Assembly: GCA_021827465.1 (NCBI GenBank)
Contig: JAKAVX010000056.1
Span: 1 to 9,816 of the forward strand
Length of the DNA stretch: 9,816 nt
Direction: 5' to 3'
Source of the DNA: Deltaproteobacteria bacterium
GTDB lineage: Bacteria; Desulfobacterota_B; Binatia; Binatales; Binataceae
Translations under genes and position numbers: made by a program
Notes under the pieces: generated by a model
The model's database searches: none
What the model was told of the DNA's origin: nothing
Seen by the model: only the letters and a program-made list of their open reading frames with translations
Shown: positions 6,123 to 9,816 of the stretch, one piece after another
How positions within the stretch are numbered: position 1 is the stretch's first letter
Layout: each line of letters begins with the position of its first letter

Positions 6123-7403
6123 ATGCTGAAGCGTATTTTGCTCAATTTTGCTGTCGTTGCTGCAGGGATCCTCGCCGCGCTCGGCCTTTTCGAAATCGGA
6201 CTCCGTGTCGCCAACCGCAGGTTTCCGTACTTCTACTGTTACGATCGGTATCGCGGATGGGGACTGAAGCCGGGGGCCTCTGGCCTTTACGATCGCGAAG
6301 GGGTCGCGTTCGTGAAGATCAATCGCGACGGTTTCCGCGGCCCGGATGAGCCAAAGCAAAAGCCGCCGAACACGTTTCGTGTGGCCGTCGTCGGCGATTC
6401 CTATACTGAAGCGATGCAGGTGCCGTATCGGGAGACGTTCTGCGCCGTGATGCAGCGTCATCTCGCCGATTGCCCCGAGCTTCGCGGAAAACGTGTCGAG
6501 GTGATGGACTTCGGCGTGGACGGCTATGGCACCGCGCAGGAGCTAATCACACTGCGCCGCCAGGTATGGGCCTATTCGCCGGATGCGGTGGTGCTCGAGT
6601 TCTTCCCCGGCAACGACATCCGCAACAACTCGGTCGTGCTCGAGGGCGACCAATGCCGGCCGTTTTACGTCTATCGCAACGGCGAGCTCGTACTCACCGG
6701 TCCGTTCGTCACCTCACGCAGTTTTCGCCTGTGGTGCATGGCGCGCTTCGATTACCGCACGATGAGCCTGCTGACGCTCGCGGGCCGCGCGTGGAGCATC
6801 CTGACGGAGTCGCCGCATGTTCCCTCGGCGCAGAATCCCGAAGAAGTTGCGATCAACTACAGCATCTACAAGCCGCCGGCCGACGCGGCGTGGCGCGACG
6901 CCTGGCAGGTAACCGAGGGCCTGCTCGGAGAGATGAACGAGGAGGTGAGGGCGCATGGCGCGCGTTTTCTCGTGGCCACGCTCGACGTCGGAATCCAGAC
7001 CTGGCCCAATCCGAAGGTGCGCGCAAAATTCATGAAGCATCTCGGCGTGACCACGCTCTCCTATCCGTCCCAACGCGTCGAAGCGATAGGCCGAGCCGAC
7101 GGCTTCCAGGTGCTCCCGCTCGCGCATCCGATGCAGATGTACGCCGAGGAGCATAACGTCTATCTTCACGGCTTTTCGAACACTCCGCGCGGCTTCGGCC
7201 ATTGGAACGCGATCGGTCATCACCTCGCCGGCGAACTGATCGCGGCGAAGCTGTGCTCGATGCTTCAGGGGACGGGCGGCGAGCCGGCGCCTCAACAAAC
7301 GGCGAGCGACAGTGCGGCACACTGCACCACCGACACGGCGCGGGACCCTGCGAAGCGGAAGTCCGGCGGCGCCTGGTGCGAACTGCATCCGCCGACGCGC
7401 TGA
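6123..7403 (+). CDS. Membrane-anchored SGNH/GDSL hydrolase-like protein
   Basis: The protein has 426 residues from the ATG at 6123. An in-frame TTG at 6093 is possible, but neither start has a clear Shine-Dalgarno sequence. The N-terminus (about 4-30: KR, then a hydrophobic run ILLNFAVVAAGILAALGLF) is an uncleaved signal anchor or signal peptide, so the catalytic domain should face the periplasm. SGNH blocks are visible: FRVAVVGDSYTEA with Ser93; the block II glycines in FGVDGYGTAQEL (131-141); FFPGNDIRNN with Asn164; and the C-terminal GHWNAIGHHLAGEL with His360. Such enzymes are esterases or O-acyl transferases acting on polysaccharides and lipids. The Asp that normally precedes the catalytic His two residues earlier (D-x-H) appears to be Phe358, so the dyad may be altered. 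The last 45 residues are polar, Cys- and Lys-containing and of no known domain. It is preceded by a foldable element and is not clearly in an operon. Family call good; substrate unknown. Confidence 0.82.
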   Translation: MLKRILLNFAVVAAGILAALGLFEIGLRVANRRFPYFYCYDRYRGWGLKPGASGLYDREGVAFVKINRDGFRGPDEPKQKPPNTFRVAVVGDSYTEAMQVPYRETFCAVMQRHLADCPELRGKRVEVMDFGVDGYGTAQELITLRRQVWAYSPDAVVLEFFPGNDIRNNSVVLEGDQCRPFYVYRNGELVLTGPFVTSRSFRLWCMARFDYRTMSLLTLAGRAWSILTESPHVPSAQNPEEVAINYSIYKPPADAAWRDAWQVTEGLLGEMNEEVRAHGARFLVATLDVGIQTWPNPKVRAKFMKHLGVTTLSYPSQRVEAIGRADGFQVLPLAHPMQMYAEEHNVYLHGFSNTPRGFGHWNAIGHHLAGELIAAKLCSMLQGTGGEPAPQQTASDSAAHCTTDTARDPAKRKSGGAWCELHPPTR

Positions 7404-7452
7404 ATCCGCCAATCCGCGCGCCGCAGCCGGGACTTGACGCCGGAAGAACGGC

Positions 7453-7477
7453 GATCACGGCCCCTTGATCACGTGAT
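7453..7477. promoter_or_regulatory. Palindrome ATCACGTGAT with GATCACG repeat
   Basis: A perfect 10-bp palindrome occupies 7468-7477. Its half GATCACG (7467-7473) recurs at 7453-7459, 14 bases upstream. It lies between the SGNH gene and the regulator promoter and could be a binding site for another factor. Short palindromes also occur by chance. Confidence 0.25.
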
Positions 7478-7510
7478 TGCCAGCTCGGTGCCGCTCCCCA
7501 GTCGCTCGGT

Positions 7511-7539
7511 TTGACATAGTTTAGTCTTAGACCTAGTCT
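7511..7539 (+). promoter_or_regulatory. Promoter of the PerR-like regulator, leaderless layout
   Basis: A perfect -35 TTGACA (7511-7516) is followed after 17 bases by TAGTCT (7534-7539), a modest -10. Transcription would start around 7546-7548, essentially at the GTG start codon (7548). No Shine-Dalgarno sequence precedes that codon, and an in-frame TAA at 7539-7541 rules out an earlier start. The mRNA therefore looks leaderless. Confidence 0.6.
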
Positions 7540-7541
7540 AA
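7527..7541. promoter_or_regulatory. 15-bp PerR/Fur-type operator over the -10 box
   Basis: TTAGACCTAGTCTAA is a 7-1-7 palindrome with six of seven pairs intact, the geometry of PerR and Fur boxes. It covers the -10 element of the regulator's own promoter. A second overlapping palindrome, GTCTTAGAC (7524-7532), may allow extended or cooperative binding. Autorepression by the protein encoded directly downstream is the natural inference. Confidence 0.65.
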
Positions 7542-7547
7542 ACGCTG

Positions 7548-7961
7548 GTGGAGATTCACGTCGCAAAGCTCCTGCGAGACGCCGGTATCCAGCCCTCCGC
7601 GCAACGCGTCGCAGTCGCCCAGTACGCGCTCGCCAACTCCGATCATCCGACTGCCGACAACGTATGGGCGAAGGTGCGCAAGAGCTTTCCGATGATTTCG
7701 CGGGCGACCGTCTACAACACGCTCAACCTGTTCGTCAAAAAAGGCCTCCTGCGTCAGTTCGTGCTGGGCGAACGCAAGACCGTCTTCGACGCCAGCGTGG
7801 ACAGTCACCATCATTTCGTCGACGAGGAAACCGGCCGCGTTTATGACATCCCGTTCGAGGCGCTCTCGGTCTCGAAGCTGGAATCATTGAGCGGCTTCGA
7901 CGTGCTTGACTATCACGTTGTCGTGCGCGGACGGAAAAGTGGCGCGCGAAAACGCGGATGA
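7548..7961 (+). CDS. Fur-family regulator, PerR-like, lacking the CxxC zinc site
   Basis: This is a 137-residue Fur-superfamily protein with a GTG start bounded by the in-frame stop at 7539. The N-terminal winged helix contains PSAQRVAVAQYAL, HPTADNVW and SRATVYNTLNLF. The C-terminal domain has FDASVDSHHHFVDEETGRVYDIP. By my memory of Bacillus subtilis PerR, its five regulatory metal ligands (H37, D85, H91, H93, D104) fall on H33, D81, H87, H89 and D100 here, each shifted by exactly four. The Asp at the D85 position favours a peroxide-sensing PerR over a Fur. The CxxC of the structural zinc site is replaced (Asp92, Thr95), and there are no cysteines at all, as in Irr and some PerR-like proteins. 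So dimer stability must come from elsewhere. Sensing of peroxide or haem/iron status is inferred. It probably represses itself through the operator at 7527-7541. The pqqA leader begins a few bases after its stop. Confidence 0.88.
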   Translation: MEIHVAKLLRDAGIQPSAQRVAVAQYALANSDHPTADNVWAKVRKSFPMISRATVYNTLNLFVKKGLLRQFVLGERKTVFDASVDSHHHFVDEETGRVYDIPFEALSVSKLESLSGFDVLDYHVVVRGRKSGARKRG

Positions 7962-7968
7962 AGTTTTT

Positions 7969-8083
7969 CCGGGAACACGATTTCCTGGAGCGAAGGCCGC
8001 GGGCTCTCAGCCCACAGCCTTGGTGATGGTCCGATAACCGGAACTCGTTCCCGGTCCCGCGACTGGGAACCCTCCGGATAGGG
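7969..8083 (+). promoter_or_regulatory. Structured leader upstream of pqqA, with alternative hairpins
   Basis: Between the regulator and pqqA almost every base can pair. Hairpin A is 7969-7975 with 7982-7988. Hairpin B is 7993-7997 with 8017-8021, topped by 8001-8005 with 8009-8013. Hairpin C is 8047-8054 with 8063-8070 (8 bp, one wobble, 8-base loop). Hairpin E is 8070-8073 with 8080-8083. Segment 8048-8054 can alternatively pair with 8038-8043 (hairpin D), which excludes C. The loop of C (TCCC, 8055-8058) could also pair with GGGA at 8081-8084. The ribosome site AAGGAGG follows at 8097-8103. The segment CGGTCCCGCGACTG recalls a conserved part of cobalamin riboswitches, but the GGGAA-GGTG block and B12 box are not evident, so I do not call it one. 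Confidence 0.5.
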
Positions 8084-8112
8084 AAGAACGCGAACGAAGG
8101 AGGTCTGGTCAA

Positions 8113-8187
8113 ATGAAGTGGAGCAAGCCCCGGTTCGAAGAGCTGCGTTTCGGCTTCGAAGTAACCATGTACATCTACAACCGCTAA
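8113..8187 (+). CDS. pqqA: PqqA, PQQ precursor peptide (24 residues)
   Basis: A 24-codon gene preceded by AAGGAGG with a 9-base spacer. The product starts MKWSKPRFEELRFG and ends FEVTMYIYNR. It closely follows known PqqA peptides, whose shared outline is a W-x-KP start, a DLR-like turn and a G-[FL]-EVT-[ML]-Y core. Glu16 and Tyr20, the residues that PqqE (radical SAM) cross-links and that become pyrroloquinoline quinone, are both present with the correct three-residue gap. In most genomes pqqA precedes pqqB, C, D and E; here a strong hairpin follows and the next gene on this strand is an unrelated flavoprotein 360 bases on. PQQ would serve periplasmic alcohol or sugar dehydrogenases. The rest of the pathway must be elsewhere. 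It is far below usual ORF length cut-offs and easily missed. Confidence 0.93.
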   Translation: MKWSKPRFEELRFGFEVTMYIYNR

Positions 8188-8206
8188 CCACCAGCGAGCC
8201 AACGCT

Positions 8207-8242
8207 CCGGGGGCGCCGAAAGTTATTCTTCGGCGCCCCCGG
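8207..8242 (+). terminator. 14-bp hairpin after pqqA
   Basis: A perfect 14-bp GC-rich stem (8207-8220 with 8229-8242) encloses an 8-base loop (AGTTATTC) and starts 19 bases after the pqqA stop. The next bases are CTGTCAGA, without a T-run, so it is not a classical intrinsic terminator. It may stabilise the pqqA transcript or attenuate read-through, as proposed for hairpins between pqqA and pqqB elsewhere. Confidence 0.7.
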
Positions 8243-8397
8243 CTGTCAGAACATCTCTGCATAGCGAAACAGCATCGCACGCTCGCCCGCCTGCAAAGCT
8301 CCCCGGCTCGCAAAAAGCTCTGTCAGGTTCGTTCGCCGTAAACTTCGTGTTGCTTGTCTGACGCCGGGTTGCGCCAGGCGCCGTTGCGCGCGCGTGT

Positions 8398-8427
8398 TTG
8401 ACATCCTCGAACGAGCGGGCGTAGATG
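8398..8427 (+). promoter_or_regulatory. Candidate promoter of the LLM oxidoreductase gene
   Basis: A perfect TTGACA (8398-8403) is followed after 18 bases by TAGATG (8422-8427), a weak -10. The spacer contains the inverted repeat CTCGAACGAG (8406-8415), which could be an operator. Nothing else in 8243-8547 looks like a gene; the only other notable item there is the hairpin at 8495-8514. Confidence 0.35.
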
Positions 8428-8490
8428 CAACGATTGACGCGGGTCTTCCGCTTGCGCTGCCCGAGAGGTAATGCCTAAGGGGTCGACGTC

Positions 8491-8514
8491 AGAAAAAGGC
8501 CAGGGGCGGCCTTT
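8491..8514 (-). terminator. Hairpin with T-run on the minus strand
   Basis: AAAGGCC (8495-8501) pairs with GGCCTTT (8508-8514) around AGGGGC. Read on the minus strand the stem is continued by T (CCTTTTTCT), the layout of a small intrinsic terminator. No minus-strand gene leads into it. On the plus strand it sits 33 bases before the LLM start codon and could be part of that leader. Confidence 0.4.
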
Positions 8515-8547
8515 ATCCACTCAATCCAGCCTGGGGACGGAGGATTT

Positions 8548-9816
8548 ATGATCGAAATCGGGGTTTTCCAAAACGGCGCGTCTGATCTTCCGGTGACCCA
8601 CACCTCCTCGGGAGTTGCGATTAACGACGGCAATCTTGCCGAGGTCCATGAGTCCAGCCAGCGCGGGTTGGTGGGACAGGTGCGGCAGGGAATTCTCGCC
8701 GACAAGCTCGGCTTCAACTACTTCTTCATGACCGAGCATCATTTCCAGCCCGAGGGCGCGGAGTTCAGCCCCAACCCTCTGCTGGCCGAGGCCGCGATCG
8801 CCACGCGCACACGCCAGATTCGTCTCGGGCAGGCGGCGAATATCGTGACCTGGTGGCATCCCGTGCGGATTGCCGAGCAGGCCGCGATGCTCGACGTGAT
8901 CAGCGGCGGGCGGCTCGAATTCGGAATCGGCCGCGGTTATCAGCCGCGCGAGGCCGAGGTCTTCGGATGGCCGTTCGCGACGATCCAGGACCAGGAGCGC
9001 AATCGCGCGTACTACCAGGAAGCCTACGACATCATCATCAAGGCGTGGACCAAGCAGTCGTTCTCGCATCACGGCCAGTTCTTCACGATTCCTCCCGTGT
9101 TCACCCGATGGAACCATCAGCAGACCATCGCGTATTTCGAATCCGGCAAGGCCGGCCGCAAGCTCGAAGAAGTGTTGAGCATCGGCGCGCCCGATCCATA
9201 CGGCGGCGCGAATCCTGTGATGCAGAGCGCGACTGTGCTGAAGGAACTGCAGGTATTTCCGCAGCCGCTTCAGCGGCCTCATCCGCAAATATGGGAGCCG
9301 CTCACGACCGAGCGCTCGATCAAATGGGCTGCGGAGCGGGGAATCAACGGCTATTTCATTGTCGAGCCGAATTCGCGCCTGAAAAAGAATATCGAAATTT
9401 TCTATCGCGAATCCGAAAAGGCCGGATGGCCCGATCGGCTCGGGCGCGGACGCTTCAAGTACGGATGGGACGCGGAGAAGCATCGCGGCGTGCTCACCGG
9501 GCGCTATATCCACATGGTGCTTCCCGGGCAGAACCGCGAGCGCGAACTGAAGCGCTACAAGTCAGCACTCGAAGTGCAGTGGGATTATTACGGCCCGTTC
9601 GGCTTTGCCGCGGTGCTTGCCGACGCGAACGAGGCGATGCTCGATCCGGCGGCAAAGGTCGAGCCCGAGATGCTGCTCAAGAAGGAAGTGGCGCTGTTCG
9701 GAACTCCAGCCGAAGTGACCGAACAGATCATGCGTATCAAGGAGACCTGCGGGTACGAGGACTTCGCATTCAACGCGTGGTTTGAAAAGGGTGGCCTCTC
9801 GAGCAAGGAAATCGAA
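8548..9816 (+). CDS. LLM class flavin-dependent oxidoreductase, 3'-truncated
   Basis: The ATG at 8548 follows GGAGG at 8539-8543 (4-base gap). The frame has 423 codons with no stop before the window end, so the C-terminus is missing. The fold is the bacterial-luciferase-like TIM barrel: IGVFQNG at the N-terminus; FFMTEHHF (59-66), the typical Glu-His-His block; NPLLAEAAIATRTRQIRLGQ; HPVRIAEQAAMLDVISGGR; and EFGIGRGYQPREAEVFG (124-140), the canonical flavin-binding strand. Members use FMNH2 or F420 to oxygenate or reduce alkanes, sulfonates, aldehydes and other small molecules. A middle insertion (about 165-240) makes it longer than the simplest members. It follows a candidate promoter and is probably transcribed apart from pqqA. 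The substrate cannot be inferred. Confidence 0.9.
   Translation, partial: MIEIGVFQNGASDLPVTHTSSGVAINDGNLAEVHESSQRGLVGQVRQGILADKLGFNYFFMTEHHFQPEGAEFSPNPLLAEAAIATRTRQIRLGQAANIVTWWHPVRIAEQAAMLDVISGGRLEFGIGRGYQPREAEVFGWPFATIQDQERNRAYYQEAYDIIIKAWTKQSFSHHGQFFTIPPVFTRWNHQQTIAYFESGKAGRKLEEVLSIGAPDPYGGANPVMQSATVLKELQVFPQPLQRPHPQIWEPLTTERSIKWAAERGINGYFIVEPNSRLKKNIEIFYRESEKAGWPDRLGRGRFKYGWDAEKHRGVLTGRYIHMVLPGQNRERELKRYKSALEVQWDYYGPFGFAAVLADANEAMLDPAAKVEPEMLLKKEVALFGTPAEVTEQIMRIKETCGYEDFAFNAWFEKGGLSSKEIE

Noticed and set aside
5718..6461. Minus-strand ORF of 247 codons
   Set aside because: It overlaps the start of the SGNH gene in antisense, shows no motif, and has an Arg/Pro/Ser-rich composition typical of out-of-frame sequence.
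7969..8103. Cobalamin riboswitch before pqqA
   Set aside because: One segment resembles the CCCGC-ACTG core, but the GGGAA-GGTG block and the 3' B12 box could not be found. Kept only as a structured leader.
8128..8140. GGTTCGAAG resembling a tRNA T-loop
   Set aside because: It lies inside the pqqA coding frame and no acceptor or anticodon stems surround it.
8853..9785. 310-codon plus ORF inside the LLM gene
   Set aside because: A different frame of the same strand carries the complete luciferase-like motif series from 8548 to the window end; this one is Arg/Ala-rich noise.

Overview
The window is GC-rich bacterial chromosome with tightly packed, GC3-biased genes. It has no insertion sequence, rRNA, tRNA or CRISPR array. 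The gene mix suggests a free-living, metabolically versatile soil or sediment bacterium: thiolase plus DUF35 acyl-CoA proteins, a non-secreted phosphoesterase, a sulfide:quinone-reductase-like flavoprotein, a PerR-type regulator, a PqqA peptide and a luciferase-like (LLM) oxidoreductase. An uncultured lineage close to the former Deltaproteobacteria, such as Binatota, would fit. That placement is inference from gene content and is weak.

Layout. (1) 1-2256, plus strand: the 3' part of an HMG-CoA-synthase-like/DUF35 fusion gene, then after 18 bases a thiolase, closed by a textbook intrinsic terminator. The two probably form one operon for acyl-CoA carbon-carbon chemistry. (2) 2313-3512, plus: a phospholipase C/acid phosphatase-type phosphoesterase. 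It converges with (3) 3604-4860, minus: an FAD-dependent oxidoreductase of the SQR type. A hairpin plus U-tract between the two terminates the minus-strand gene. (4) 4861-6122: about 1.26 kb without a recognisable conserved gene. It holds a foldable leader for the flavoprotein gene, overlapping alternative hairpins, two or three small ORFs (46, 52 and 57 codons, two with very good Shine-Dalgarno sequences), and a predicted three-way-junction element just before the next gene. (5) 6123-7403, plus: a membrane-anchored SGNH-hydrolase-like protein. (6) 7511-7961, plus: a PerR-like Fur-family regulator whose own promoter overlaps a 15-bp palindromic operator and probably gives a leaderless mRNA. 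(7) 7962-8242, plus: a strongly foldable leader, then a 24-residue pqqA gene, then a 14-bp perfect hairpin. No pqqB, C, D or E follows within the window. (8) 8548-9816, plus: an LLM-class flavin-dependent oxidoreductase that runs off the window end.

The most interesting part is 7511-8242. A redox-type regulator with a self-operator sits next to a solitary PQQ precursor peptide, which carries its own structured leader and trailing hairpin. This could be a stand-alone regulated supply unit for the PQQ precursor. The small-ORF region at 5182-5712 is the second place to look.
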